DNA of 17,628 nucleotides from an uncultured Microbacteriaceae bacterium (lineage in GTDB: Bacteria; Actinomycetota; Actinomycetes; Actinomycetales; Microbacteriaceae): contig CAIVOR010000105.1 in the NCBI GenBank assembly GCA_903907615.1, forward strand, positions 1 through 17,628, in the 5' to 3' direction. A program made the translations under genes and the position numbers. This document shows, one piece after another, positions 1-8,119 of this stretch. A model generated the notes under the pieces. It had not been told where the DNA came from. It did not search any database and saw nothing but the letters and a program-made list of their open reading frames with translations. Positions within the stretch are counted from its first letter, which is position 1. Every line of letters starts with the position of its first letter.

Positions 1-891
1 AAGGGTGGCTACTTCCCCGTCTCCCCCGTCGACCAGCACGCCGACATGCGTGACGACATGTGCATCAAGCTCGAAGAGGTGGGCCTCATTCTCGAGCGCT
101 CGCACCACGAGGTGGGCACCGCCGGTCAGGGTGAGATCAACTACCGCTTCGACACCATGGTCAAGGCCGCTGACGACATCCTCAAGTTCAAGTACGTGGT
201 CAAGAACACCGCGCTTGAGTGGGGTAAGACAGCAACGTTCATGCCCAAGCCGCTCTTTGGCGACAACGGATCGGGTATGCACACCCACCAGTCGCTGTGG
301 AACGACGGCAAGCCCCTCTTCTACGACGAGAACGGCTACGGCGGACTCAGCGACATCGCGCGCTGGTACATCGGTGGTCTGCTCAAGCACGCCGCCGCGG
401 TGATTGCCTTCACCAACCCCTCGCTGAACTCGTTCCACCGTCTGGTTCCCGGCTTCGAAGCACCCGTCAACCTGGTGTACTCGGCCGGTAACCGCTCGGC
501 AGCAATTCGTATCCCCATCACGGGCACCAACCCCAAGGCCAAGCGCATCGAGTTCCGCGCACCGGACGCCTCGGGCAACCCGTACCTCGCCTTCGCCGCT
601 CAGATGATGGCCGGACTCGACGGAATCAAGAACCGCATCGAGCCCCACGAGCCCGTGGACAAGGACCTGTACGAGCTGCCTCCCGAGGAAGCCAAGAACA
701 TTCCTCAGGTTCCCGCATCGCTGGGTGAGGCCCTCACGGCGCTCGAGAACGACCACGAGTTCCTGCTCGCCGGCAACGTCTTCACCAAGGACTTGATCGA
801 GACGTGGATCTCGTACAAGCGTGAGAACGAGATCAAGCCCATGGCTCAGCGTCCTCACCCCTTCGAGTACGAGCTCTACTACGGCGTCTAA
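1..891 (+). CDS. glnA: Type I glutamine synthetase, adenylylatable (GlnA1), 3' part
   Basis: This is the C-terminal 296 residues of glutamine synthetase, which makes glutamine from glutamate, ammonia and ATP in the cytosol. The frame is open from base 1, so about 175-180 N-terminal residues of a roughly 474-residue protein lie outside the window. Visible family motifs are the metal/glutamate-binding GSGMHTHQS stretch, the NRSAAIRIP arginine motif and EFRAPDASGNPYLAF. The adenylylation loop KDLYELPPEE is intact; its tyrosine codon is at 670-672, the target modified by GlnE in GSI-beta enzymes. The stop (889-891) is followed 19 bases later by a strong terminator. The gene converges on glnE, with glnA2 beyond, the order known from mycobacteria. 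The identity is secure; the name glnA1 rests on the adenylylation loop and context. Confidence 0.97.
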   Translation, partial: KGGYFPVSPVDQHADMRDDMCIKLEEVGLILERSHHEVGTAGQGEINYRFDTMVKAADDILKFKYVVKNTALEWGKTATFMPKPLFGDNGSGMHTHQSLWNDGKPLFYDENGYGGLSDIARWYIGGLLKHAAAVIAFTNPSLNSFHRLVPGFEAPVNLVYSAGNRSAAIRIPITGTNPKAKRIEFRAPDASGNPYLAFAAQMMAGLDGIKNRIEPHEPVDKDLYELPPEEAKNIPQVPASLGEALTALENDHEFLLAGNVFTKDLIETWISYKRENEIKPMAQRPHPFEYELYYGV

Positions 892-910
892 TCACGCTCC
901 CGCACTAGTG

Positions 911-947
911 CATCGGGTCACCCGTTACGGGTGGCCCGATGTTTTTT
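911..947 (+). terminator. Rho-independent terminator of glnA
   Basis: Arms CATCGGGTCACCCG (911-924) and CGGGTGGCCCGATG (928-941) pair along 14 bp with one G-U wobble and a 3-nt loop, or 13 bp with a 5-nt loop. Six T residues follow at 942-947. The T tract overlaps the stop codon of the convergent glnE (946-948). No T tract follows the hairpin on the minus strand, so it is a canonical terminator only for glnA, though it could also mark the glnE 3' end. Confidence 0.9.
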
Positions 948-3945
948 AATCCGTGGGTGCTACTGACGGGCGTGCGTCGTCGTCGAAGAAGACACGTTCG
1001 AAAACGGCCCGGGCACGACGGGTCGTACCGAGGTAGTTTTCTTCCAGTTGCGAGGCATTGCCCGGAGGCATCCCCAGAAGCCGGGCGAGGCCCTCAAGCG
1101 CAGACCTGTCGGTCGGGAGCACATCTGAGAGGCGGTTGTTCCACAGCGTTCCCGCGGCCCGCACGCGCGAGGCCAAGAGCCACGCGTCCCGGAGCCGATC
1201 GACGTCGGCAGCGGTCATTATTCCGGCCTCGGCACACGCGGCGAGAGCGGACAGCGTGGACGTGGTACGCAGTCCCGGTATGTCGTGTCCATAACGGAGT
1301 TGCATCAACTGAGCCGTCCATTCGACATCGCTCAACGACCCGCGCCCCAGCTTGAGGTGACGCGTGGGATCGGCCCCCTGAGGCAGGCGCTCCCCCTCAA
1401 CGCGTGCCTTCATGCGGCGAATGTCTCTGACTGCCTCGGCCGAAACACTCTCGGGGTAGCGAACCGCGTCAATCAGTGTTGTCATGTCGCGGGTAAGCGG
1501 TTCGTCACCCACGACCACTGTGGCGCGCAACAGGGCCTGCGACTCCCACGTGGCACCCCAGCGGTCGTAGTACTGCTCGTACGAGTCGAGCGAGCGAACC
1601 CGGACCCCCTGCTTGCCCTCCGGGCGCAGGTCCATGTCAATCTCGAGCGCGAGAACGGGATCCTCGGCCGAACTGAGCAGGCTGGCGACAATCTCCTCGG
1701 CTCGTGCTTGCGCCTGCGCGCCCGAACACGTTTCCGTGGCGCGGTAGACGAACATCACGTCAAGGTCACTGCCGAACACGAGTTCGCCGCCGCCAAACCG
1801 ACCCATAGCAACGATGGCGAATTCAGGATTGTGCGCAGCGTCACGCATCGCCGCACCCACGAATCCGGCGAGGACCGCGCGCGACAAATCGGTGAGGCCC
1901 GTGGCGAGAGTGGCGATGTCCCCCACCCCCACGATTCCCGCAATAGCCAGGCGCAAGACCTCACGCCTCCGAAGCGTACGAATTGCCGCCACAGCAGATT
2001 CCTGAGTGTCGTGGCGTGCCAGCAGCGCGTCAATTTCGACCCGAAGCGAGTCGGCGTCTCGGGGTTCGAGTTCCTCGTCGCCATCGAGCCACGCGGTGGC
2101 CTCGGGCAGTCGTTCGAGCAGGTCGGAAACATACCGAGACCCGCTCAGTACCTTCATGAGCCGCTCGGCGGCGGCCTGCGAGTCTCGCAGCATCTTGAGA
2201 TACCAGTGCGACTCCCCCAACGCTTCACTCAGTCGGCGAAAGGCGAGGAGGCCGAAGTCGGGATCGGCCCCCGCGGCGAGCCACTGCAACAGCACGGGGA
2301 GGATGGCACGCTGGATGGTCGAGCGACGAGCCACGCCAGAGGTCAGCGCCGTGATGTGCGCCAAGGCTCCCTTAGGGTCGTTGAATCCGATGGCCGCCAA
2401 TCGTGCCTGGGCCTGCTCGGTGGTGAGGTTGAGACCCTCCTCGGGCAGCGCCGCTGCCGCAGCCAGCAGGGGCCGGTAAAACAACCGTTCGTGGAGCGCC
2501 CGGACCTGGACCTTGGTAGAGCGCCACAGGTCCGTCAGGTCGACGCTGGCGACATCGAATCCCGCCGCGCGTGCCAGCACTCGCACATCCTCGTCGCCGG
2601 TGGGCATGAGGTGAGTGCGGCGCAAATTGCGCAACTGCAAACGATGTTCGAGGACGCGAAGCAGTCGATAGCTGTCGGCGAAGGTCGCCGCTTCATCGCG
2701 CCCCACATAGCCAGCCTCACCCAGCGCGGTGAGCGATTCGATTGTGCCGCGCAGGCGCACCCGCGGATCGTGCAAACCGTGAACAAGTTGCAACAGTTGA
2801 ACGGTGAATTCAACGTCTCGGAGGCCTCCGGGGCCGAGCTTGATTTGAAAGTCCACCTCGTTCGCGGGAATGTGATCCGTCACGCGTTCCCGCATTCGTT
2901 GAACCTGATCGACAAAACCCTCGCGACTGGCCGACGTCCACACCTGGGGAGCAACGCCCTCCACATAGCGTCGACCGAGATCCGGGTCGCCGGCAATGGC
3001 CCGCGCCTTCAAGAGGGCCTGAAACTCCCAGTTCTTGGCCCAGCGCTCGTAGTACGCCAGGTGCGAGTCAAGGGTGCGCACGAGAGCGCCGGCCTTGCCC
3101 TCGGGCCGCAGGTTTGCGTCCACCTCCCACAGTCCCGGTTCGCGACCAGGCTCATAGATGCCTCGGGCAAGCAACTGCGTCAACTTCGTGGCGTGAGTGA
3201 GCGCCGCTTCTGTCGACAGTGCGTCCTCACTGCGTGTTTCGGCCACATAAATCACGTCAACGTCCGACACGTAATTCAGCTCGCGGGCGCCACACTTGCC
3301 CATGCCGATCACGGCAAGAGCAACGTTTGACACATCGGCGCGCGCGACACCCTGGGCGACGAGCGTTGCCCGCGCCACAGCCAAACTGGCCTCGATGGCC
3401 GCGCCCGCAGCGTCCGCTAGGGCACGGGCTACGCGGTCGAGGACGGTCGTGGCGTCTTCTGCACCGAGGTCGAACGCCGCAATCTCGCAGACGATCGCGC
3501 GGTATTCGCAACGCAGGGCATCCGTGGCAGCGTCGCCATCTCGGGCCGCTATACCCTCGCTATCGGCACCCACACTCGCGAGCAGTCGTCGGGTCATTTC
3601 TTCGGGGGAATCGAAATCGGTTCGCGGCGTACGCAAGCCATCGATTCGCTCGGGATGCCGGGTCAGAAACTCTCCCAGTCCGCGTGACGCGCCGATAACC
3701 CGCACCGTCGCTTCGAACCACGCTCGATCACTGCCGCACCGAACCGCCAGCTCGGGGTCGGCCGAGAACATCTCGAACAGCGTCGACCCTGCTACATCCG
3801 GTTCGGCCGCGACGCCGAGCACGGCGAGCACGACGCTCACGTCACAACCCGTCAGGTGACCCAGGGCCTCGGCGGTCTCGCGCCCACGCCGCAGGTCAAT
3901 GAAGCCCGCTTTGGCAACGTCAGAGAGAGCGAGCGCGTCCGACAC
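946..3945 (-). CDS. glnE: Bifunctional glutamine synthetase adenylyltransferase/deadenylase GlnE
   Basis: GlnE switches adenylylatable glutamine synthetase off by adding AMP to the loop tyrosine and on again by phosphorolytic removal of AMP. The 999-residue protein has the expected two nucleotidyltransferase domains. The N-terminal, deadenylylating half carries GMGKCGARELNYVSDVDV at about residues 214-231. The C-terminal, adenylylating half carries MGRFGGGELVFGSDLDV at about 714-730. Both keep the G-S-D-x-D or V-S-D-x-D metal-binding aspartates. Each half also has the paired LRPEGK and LGRGSLSDVEWTAQL / LGPGGLRDVEFTVQL motifs. The start is GTG at 3943-3945, 8 bp after the glnA2 stop, with an AGGG-type ribosome site overlapping that stop, so the two genes are probably cotranscribed and coupled. 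Its likely substrate, GlnA1, is encoded by the convergent neighbour. Confidence 0.97.
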   Translation of the reverse strand: MSDALALSDVAKAGFIDLRRGRETAEALGHLTGCDVSVVLAVLGVAAEPDVAGSTLFEMFSADPELAVRCGSDRAWFEATVRVIGASRGLGEFLTRHPERIDGLRTPRTDFDSPEEMTRRLLASVGADSEGIAARDGDAATDALRCEYRAIVCEIAAFDLGAEDATTVLDRVARALADAAGAAIEASLAVARATLVAQGVARADVSNVALAVIGMGKCGARELNYVSDVDVIYVAETRSEDALSTEAALTHATKLTQLLARGIYEPGREPGLWEVDANLRPEGKAGALVRTLDSHLAYYERWAKNWEFQALLKARAIAGDPDLGRRYVEGVAPQVWTSASREGFVDQVQRMRERVTDHIPANEVDFQIKLGPGGLRDVEFTVQLLQLVHGLHDPRVRLRGTIESLTALGEAGYVGRDEAATFADSYRLLRVLEHRLQLRNLRRTHLMPTGDEDVRVLARAAGFDVASVDLTDLWRSTKVQVRALHERLFYRPLLAAAAALPEEGLNLTTEQAQARLAAIGFNDPKGALAHITALTSGVARRSTIQRAILPVLLQWLAAGADPDFGLLAFRRLSEALGESHWYLKMLRDSQAAAERLMKVLSGSRYVSDLLERLPEATAWLDGDEELEPRDADSLRVEIDALLARHDTQESAVAAIRTLRRREVLRLAIAGIVGVGDIATLATGLTDLSRAVLAGFVGAAMRDAAHNPEFAIVAMGRFGGGELVFGSDLDVMFVYRATETCSGAQAQARAEEIVASLLSSAEDPVLALEIDMDLRPEGKQGVRVRSLDSYEQYYDRWGATWESQALLRATVVVGDEPLTRDMTTLIDAVRYPESVSAEAVRDIRRMKARVEGERLPQGADPTRHLKLGRGSLSDVEWTAQLMQLRYGHDIPGLRTTSTLSALAACAEAGIMTAADVDRLRDAWLLASRVRAAGTLWNNRLSDVLPTDRSALEGLARLLGMPPGNASQLEENYLGTTRRARAVFERVFFDDDARPSVAPTD

Positions 3946-3953
3946 GCAACACC

Positions 3954-5291
3954 CTAGAGAATGTCGAGGTTGCGCTCGAGTTCGAAGGGCGTCACCTGCG
4001 AACGATACTCACGCCATTCACGACGCTTGTTGAGGAGCACATAATCGAAGACCTTTTCACCCAGTGTCTCGGCCACCAATTCGGAATCTTCCATCAGCGA
4101 TATCGCGTGATCGAGGCTTGACGGCAGCGGCTTGTAGCCGAGCGAACGACGCTCAACGTCCGTGAGTTCCCAGACGTTGTCTTCGGCCTCGGGTGCGAGT
4201 TCGTAGCCCTCGTCGATTCCCTTGAGGCCGGCCGCCAACATCACGGCGAACGCGAGGTACGGGTTAGCCGCTGAGTCAATGGCCCGGTATTCCACCCGAC
4301 AGCTCTGCGACTTGGACGGCTTGTACAGCGGAACGCGGATCAGGGCCGAGCGGTTGTTGTGCCCCCACGTGACGAAGCTCGGAGCCTCGTCGCCACCCCA
4401 GAGGCGCTTGTAGCTGTTGACGTACTGGTTCGTAATCGCCGTGATTTCGGGAGCGTGCGCCATGAGACCGGCAATGAACGACCGGCCGGTCTTGGACAGC
4501 TGATACTTTCCCCCGGCCTCGTAGAAGGCGTTGGTGTCGCCCTCAAAAAGCGACAGGTGGGTGTGCATGCCCGAACCCGGGTGGTCTGCAAACGGCTTGG
4601 GCATGAACGTGGCGTAGTTGTCGAGCTCGAGCGCCACCTCCTTGATGACCGTGCGCATTGTCATGATGTTGTCGGCCGTGGTGAGCGCATCCGCATAGCG
4701 CAGGTCAATCTCGTTCTGACCGGGACCCGCCTCGTGGTGGCTGTACTCAACGGAAATACCCAGGTCTTCGAGCATGCGCACCGCGCGACGCCGGAAATCG
4801 TGCCCCTTGCCGCCGGGAACATTGTCGAAGTAGCCGGCCTGATCGATGGGGCGGCCTCCCCCGTTGCGCCAATCCGAGTTGTTCAGCAGGTAGAACTCAA
4901 TCTCGGGGTGCGTGTAGAACGTAAAGCCCTTGTCGGCAGCTTTTGCCAGCGTGCGCTTGAGCACGTTGCGCGGGTCGGCCTGAGCGGGCTGACCGTCCGG
5001 CGTCGTGATGTCGCAGAACATGCGGGCTGCGGGATCAACGTCGCCGCGCCAGGGCAGGATCTGGAACGTGGAGGGATCCGGGTGCGCCAACACATCCGCC
5101 TCGAATGACCGCGTGAGACCCTCGATGGCTGAGCCGTCGAAACCCACCCCCTCGGCAAAGGCGCCCTCAACCTCGGCGGGAGCCACGGCAACCGACTTGA
5201 GCGTTCCCACGACGTCGGTAAACCAGAGGCGCACAAACTTGACGCCCCGCTCCTCGATTGTGCGGAGAACGAAGTCCTGCTGCTTGTCCAT
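3954..5291 (-). CDS. glnA2: Type I glutamine synthetase without adenylylation tyrosine (GlnA2)
   Basis: This is a second full-length glutamine synthetase of 445 residues. Motifs in order: FDGSAIEG (51-58), the active-site EIEF strand with a glutamate near 130-132, HHEAGPGQNEIDLRYADAL (185-203), GSGMHTHLS (239-247), NRSALIRVP (313-321) and RAIDSAANPYLAFAV (336-350). In the region that in GlnA1 reads KDLYELPPEE, this protein reads DNVWELTDVE, so the adenylylated tyrosine is replaced by tryptophan. That fits the GlnA2 type, which is not controlled by GlnE although cotranscribed with it here. ATG at 5289-5291 was chosen because AGAGAGG lies about 8 nt upstream and the protein then begins MDKQQDFVLRTIEERGVKFV, as expected for the family. 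The frame stays open upstream to 5474, but that extension would run antisense into nadE. Confidence 0.95.
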   Translation of the reverse strand: MDKQQDFVLRTIEERGVKFVRLWFTDVVGTLKSVAVAPAEVEGAFAEGVGFDGSAIEGLTRSFEADVLAHPDPSTFQILPWRGDVDPAARMFCDITTPDGQPAQADPRNVLKRTLAKAADKGFTFYTHPEIEFYLLNNSDWRNGGGRPIDQAGYFDNVPGGKGHDFRRRAVRMLEDLGISVEYSHHEAGPGQNEIDLRYADALTTADNIMTMRTVIKEVALELDNYATFMPKPFADHPGSGMHTHLSLFEGDTNAFYEAGGKYQLSKTGRSFIAGLMAHAPEITAITNQYVNSYKRLWGGDEAPSFVTWGHNNRSALIRVPLYKPSKSQSCRVEYRAIDSAANPYLAFAVMLAAGLKGIDEGYELAPEAEDNVWELTDVERRSLGYKPLPSSLDHAISLMEDSELVAETLGEKVFDYVLLNKRREWREYRSQVTPFELERNLDIL

Positions 5292-5318
5292 CGACAAACC
5301 CTCTCTGTTGGTCACTAC

Positions 5319-5324
5319 TAGGCT
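5319..5324 (+). promoter_or_regulatory. Candidate leaderless -10 of nadE
   Basis: TAGGCT fits the actinobacterial TAnnnT -10 pattern and ends 7 nt before the nadE ATG (5332). Transcription would then begin at or beside the A of the start codon. No Shine-Dalgarno-like sequence precedes this ATG, which supports a leaderless mRNA. The whole gap to the divergent glnA2 is 40 bp. Confidence 0.5.
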
Positions 5325-5325
5325 A
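5320..5325 (-). promoter_or_regulatory. Candidate -10 of glnA2
   Basis: TAGCCT read on the minus strand lies 28 nt upstream of the glnA2 ATG. That would give a leader of about 20-22 nt containing the AGAGAGG ribosome site. It overlaps almost completely the opposed candidate -10 of nadE (TAGGCT, 5319-5324). No convincing -35 was seen. The call is motif-based only. Confidence 0.35.
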
Positions 5326-5331
5326 ATCGCT

Positions 5332-7071
5332 ATGCCGTTACTTCGTGTCGCGCTGGGGCAGACGAATCCCCGTGTGGGCGACATGACCGCAAACGCTGCG
5401 GGAATTGTCGCCATGGCGCGTGATGCCCTCGCGCAGGGTGCCGACCTGGTCGCGTTCCCCGAGATGTCGCTCACGGGCTATCCCATTGAGGATCTTGCGC
5501 TGCGCCCAGAATTTCTCGCGCGCGCCCACCAACACCTCGAGACGCTGGCGGCCACACTGGCCGACGAGGGACTCGTCAACGTTCCGGTCATTGTGGGCTT
5601 CCCCAGTGGCCCCCTGCACGATCGAGCCCGTCACGTTGAACACGCCATCGCGCACAATTCGGCCGCCGTGCTGGCCGACGGTCGCGTCATCGGCGTGTAC
5701 AACAAGCACCACCTGCCCAACTATTCGGTGTTTGACGAGTACCGCATCTTCCGCTCGGCAGACGGCGTCACCATCCTTCGTGTGAACGACTGCGATGTCG
5801 CCCTCGCCATTTGCGAAGACATCTGGCACGACCACGGCCCCGTTGAGGCCATCGCGGCAGAACAGCCCGGTCTCGTGCTGGTCATCAACGGCTCGCCGTT
5901 CGAACGCGACAAGGATGACGTCCGGGTCCCCCTCGTCGCGCGTCGAGCCGAGCAAACACGAGCGCACGTGGCCTACGTCAACATGGTCGGCGGGCAAGAC
6001 GATTTGGTCTTCGATGGCGACAGTTTTGTGACCGGACCCGGAGGTCTCGTCATTGCTCGCGCGCCCAAGTTTGTTGAACACCTCCTGGTCGTCGACCTCG
6101 AGCTTCCCGATGCGCGGGTTCGTGCCGGGCAGCACGGCGCAAACGTCACCGTGATCGATCTGCCGGTCGTCGCGCGCGAGCATCCGCCGCTTGTCGCCGC
6201 CTCAGCCGACGAAACCATGACGGATGCCCGCGAGGCCGTGTGGAACGCGCTCGTCCTCGGCCTGCGTGATTATGTCACCAAGAACGGATTCCCCGGGGTC
6301 GTCCTCGGCCTCTCCGGCGGAATCGACTCTGCCGTGTGCGCCAGCCTGGCCGTCGATGCCCTCGGCCCGTCGCGCGTTCTCGGCATTTCGCTCCCGTCGC
6401 GCTATTCGTCTGACCATTCGCGAGATGACGCTGCCGACCTGGCTGGACGACTGGGCGTGGAATACCGCGTCGAGCCCATCGCTGACGGTGTGGCTACCCT
6501 CGAAGACCAGCTGGGGCTCGAGGGCGTGGCTGCCGAGAATCTGCAGGCCCGCATCCGCGGCGTCATTCTGATGGGAATCTCAAACTCCACGGGACAACTG
6601 GTGCTCACGACCGGAAACAAGTCAGAAATTGCCGTCGGATATTCGACCATCTACGGGGATTCGGTCGGCGGATTTGCTCCCATCAAAGACGTCCCCAAGA
6701 TGCTGGTGTGGGAACTCGCGCGCTGGCGCAACGACCTCGCGCGCCGGCGCGGTGAGACCCCTCCCATCCCCGAAAACTCGATTGCCAAACCGCCCAGCGC
6801 GGAACTGCGGCCGGGACAGGTCGATCAGGACTCACTCCCCGACTACGAGGTGCTGGATGCCATCCTCGCGATGTACGTTACCGACCGGGCTTCGCGCGAC
6901 GAGATCGTGGGCGCAGGATACGACGCAACCGAGGTCGATCGCATCATTGACCTCGTGGATCGCGCCGAGTGGAAACGCCGACAGGGCGCGATTGGACCAA
7001 AGATTTCGGAAATGTCGTTTGGTCGCGATCGTCGCCTTCCCATCACGTATCGTCGTGACCGCGCCGAGTAG
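5332..7071 (+). CDS. nadE: Glutamine-dependent NAD+ synthetase
   Basis: The enzyme amidates nicotinic acid adenine dinucleotide to NAD+, using ammonia released from glutamine, the last step of NAD synthesis. The 579-residue protein has two domains. The N-terminal nitrilase-type amidase (about 1-280) carries the Glu-Lys-Cys triad: E44 in FPEMSLTGYP, K125 in YNKHHLPNY and C161 in AICEDIWHD. The C-terminal synthetase has the ATP P-loop LSGGIDSA (327-334) and later the TTGNKSEIAVGYSTIYGD segment. ATG 5332 was chosen because the protein then begins MPLLRVALGQTNPRVGD, at the start of the amidase fold. The open frame extends back to 5005, but that part lies antisense to glnA2. The position between the divergent glnA2 and panB may connect glutamine supply to NAD synthesis, but that link is inference. 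Confidence 0.95.
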   Translation: MPLLRVALGQTNPRVGDMTANAAGIVAMARDALAQGADLVAFPEMSLTGYPIEDLALRPEFLARAHQHLETLAATLADEGLVNVPVIVGFPSGPLHDRARHVEHAIAHNSAAVLADGRVIGVYNKHHLPNYSVFDEYRIFRSADGVTILRVNDCDVALAICEDIWHDHGPVEAIAAEQPGLVLVINGSPFERDKDDVRVPLVARRAEQTRAHVAYVNMVGGQDDLVFDGDSFVTGPGGLVIARAPKFVEHLLVVDLELPDARVRAGQHGANVTVIDLPVVAREHPPLVAASADETMTDAREAVWNALVLGLRDYVTKNGFPGVVLGLSGGIDSAVCASLAVDALGPSRVLGISLPSRYSSDHSRDDAADLAGRLGVEYRVEPIADGVATLEDQLGLEGVAAENLQARIRGVILMGISNSTGQLVLTTGNKSEIAVGYSTIYGDSVGGFAPIKDVPKMLVWELARWRNDLARRRGETPPIPENSIAKPPSAELRPGQVDQDSLPDYEVLDAILAMYVTDRASRDEIVGAGYDATEVDRIIDLVDRAEWKRRQGAIGPKISEMSFGRDRRLPITYRRDRAE

Positions 7072-7078
7072 CGCGACG

Positions 7079-7084
7079 TAGACT
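7079..7084 (+). promoter_or_regulatory. Candidate leaderless -10 of panB
   Basis: TAGACT ends exactly 6 nt before the panB ATG and starts 7 nt after the nadE stop codon. A weak GTGACC -35 candidate lies at 7055-7060, an 18-nt spacing. There is no ribosome-binding site before the ATG. Together these suggest panB has its own leaderless transcript although it sits only 19 bp behind nadE. Confidence 0.5.
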
Positions 7085-7090
7085 GAGCGC

Positions 7091-7921
7091 ATGACCGCCA
7101 CCGACGACGAGGCCACGCCTCGAAAGCGTGTTCGCATCCGCCACTTTGCGCGTGCCAAGGCCGAGGGCATCAAGATCGTTGGCCTGACCAGCTACGACAT
7201 GCTGACGGCAAAGATTTTTGACGATGCCGGCGTGGATTTCCTTCTCGTCGGAGACTCTGCCGGAAACAACGTTCTGGGCTTCGACTCGACCCTACCCGTC
7301 ACCGTCGACGAGCTGATTCCTCTCACGCGCGCGGTTGCCACCAGCGTGACGCGCGCCCTTGTCGTTGCCGACATGCCCTTCGGCTCCTACGAGGAGGGCC
7401 CCGAACAGGCGCTCGGAACGGCCATGCGGTTCATGAAAGAAACGCACGCCCACGCGGTCAAGCTCGAGGGTGGCGTTCGCTCGGCGGAACAGATTTCACG
7501 AATTGTGGAGGCGGGAATTCCGGTCATGGCGCACGTGGGATTCACGCCCCAGAGTGAGCACGGCCTCGGTGGACACCTCATCCAGGGCCGTGGTGCCGAG
7601 GCGGACCGGGTGATTGCGGACGCTCTGGCGTGTCAAGAAGCCGGCGCTTTCGCCGTCGTTCTCGAAATGGTCCCGGCTTCTCTTGCCGAGCGAATTACGA
7701 GCACGTTGACCATTCCCACCATTAGCGTCGGCGCCGGACCGCACACGGACGGCCAGCTTCTCGTCTGGACCGACTGGGCGGGGCTCACCACCGGACGCAT
7801 TCCCCGCTTCGTCAAGCAGTACGCCCAACTCGCGAAGACGCTTCATGACGCCGCCGTGGCGTTTCGAGCCGACGTTGAGTCCGGGGCGTATCCGGGCCCC
7901 GAGCACAGCTTCGAAGACTAG
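7091..7921 (+). CDS. panB: 3-methyl-2-oxobutanoate hydroxymethyltransferase
   Basis: PanB transfers a one-carbon unit from methylenetetrahydrofolate to 2-oxoisovalerate to give ketopantoate, the first committed step toward pantothenate and coenzyme A. The 276-residue length is normal. Family signatures are GLTSYDMLTAKIFDDAGVDF (31-50), the Mg-binding aspartates D55 (VGDSAG) and D94 (ADMPFGSYE), KLEGG with E126, HVGFTPQS (148-155), the catalytic glutamate E192 in LEMVP, and ISVGAG before the C-terminal helices. The first 20 residues are charged and poorly conserved in appearance. Its TAG stop is formed by the same CTAG tetramer that holds the stop of the convergent small gene. A paired panC was not seen nearby. 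Confidence 0.96.
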   Translation: MTATDDEATPRKRVRIRHFARAKAEGIKIVGLTSYDMLTAKIFDDAGVDFLLVGDSAGNNVLGFDSTLPVTVDELIPLTRAVATSVTRALVVADMPFGSYEEGPEQALGTAMRFMKETHAHAVKLEGGVRSAEQISRIVEAGIPVMAHVGFTPQSEHGLGGHLIQGRGAEADRVIADALACQEAGAFAVVLEMVPASLAERITSTLTIPTISVGAGPHTDGQLLVWTDWAGLTTGRIPRFVKQYAQLAKTLHDAAVAFRADVESGAYPGPEHSFED

Positions 7922-8106
7922 CCGCGATCGTCGCGCTCTTCGGCTGCCCACTTCGCCGAGTTGGCCCGTAAGACGTCGAGAGCTCGTGCCGCCTCGTCCG
8001 AGGTATCGAACGGCCCGACACGATCCACCGACGGGCTGAGTCGGCCGTACTCCACCGCGCCCGTGGCCATGTTGTACCAGTACTTTTCCGTCGAGTTACT
8101 GCCCAT
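7918..8106 (-). CDS. Small conserved actinobacterial protein, SPOR-like
   Basis: This 62-residue protein resembles short actinobacterial proteins often annotated as SPOR domain-containing. The recognisable core is KYWYNMATGAVEYGRLSPSV, then DRVGPFDTSDEAARALDVLR and a charged tail ending WAAEERDDRG. The aromatic strand followed by GPF-x5-EA-A is what one would expect of one SPOR-like repeat, but it is too short for a full SPOR domain. No signal peptide or membrane segment is visible, so it is probably cytosolic. ATG at 8104-8106 was chosen over the longer open frame to 8388 because that extension lies antisense to map. It diverges from map with only 12 bp between start codons, so the two may be co-regulated. 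Function is unknown. Confidence 0.75.
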   Translation of the reverse strand: MGSNSTEKYWYNMATGAVEYGRLSPSVDRVGPFDTSDEAARALDVLRANSAKWAAEERDDRG

Positions 8107-8111
8107 AGTCT
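8106..8111 (+). promoter_or_regulatory. Candidate leaderless -10 of map
   Basis: TAGTCT ends 7 nt before the map ATG (8119), giving a transcript starting at or next to the A of ATG. Its first base is part of the start codon of the divergent small gene (8104-8106). There is no ribosome-binding site between the hexamer and the ATG. Confidence 0.5.
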
Positions 8112-8113
8112 TG

Positions 8114-8119
8114 AGTGTA
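8114..8119 (-). promoter_or_regulatory. Candidate leaderless -10 of the small divergent gene
   Basis: TACACT on the minus strand ends 7 nt before the ATG at 8106. It overlaps the first base of the map start codon at 8119. It mirrors the map hexamer, so both promoters sit inside about 14 bp. Confidence 0.45.

Noticed and set aside
1285..3330. 681-codon open frame antisense to glnE
   Set aside because: It lies wholly within glnE on the opposite strand, has no recognisable domain and is a usual by-product of high-GC codon use.
5005..5331. N-terminal extension of nadE
   Set aside because: It lies antisense to glnA2, while ATG 5332 starts exactly at the amidase domain.
5292..5474. 61-codon N-terminal extension of glnA2
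   Set aside because: It would overlap nadE on the other strand, and ATG 5291 has a ribosome site and the expected family start.
5338..6183. 281-codon open frame antisense to nadE
   Set aside because: No domain or ribosome site was seen, and it sits completely under the conserved amidase domain.
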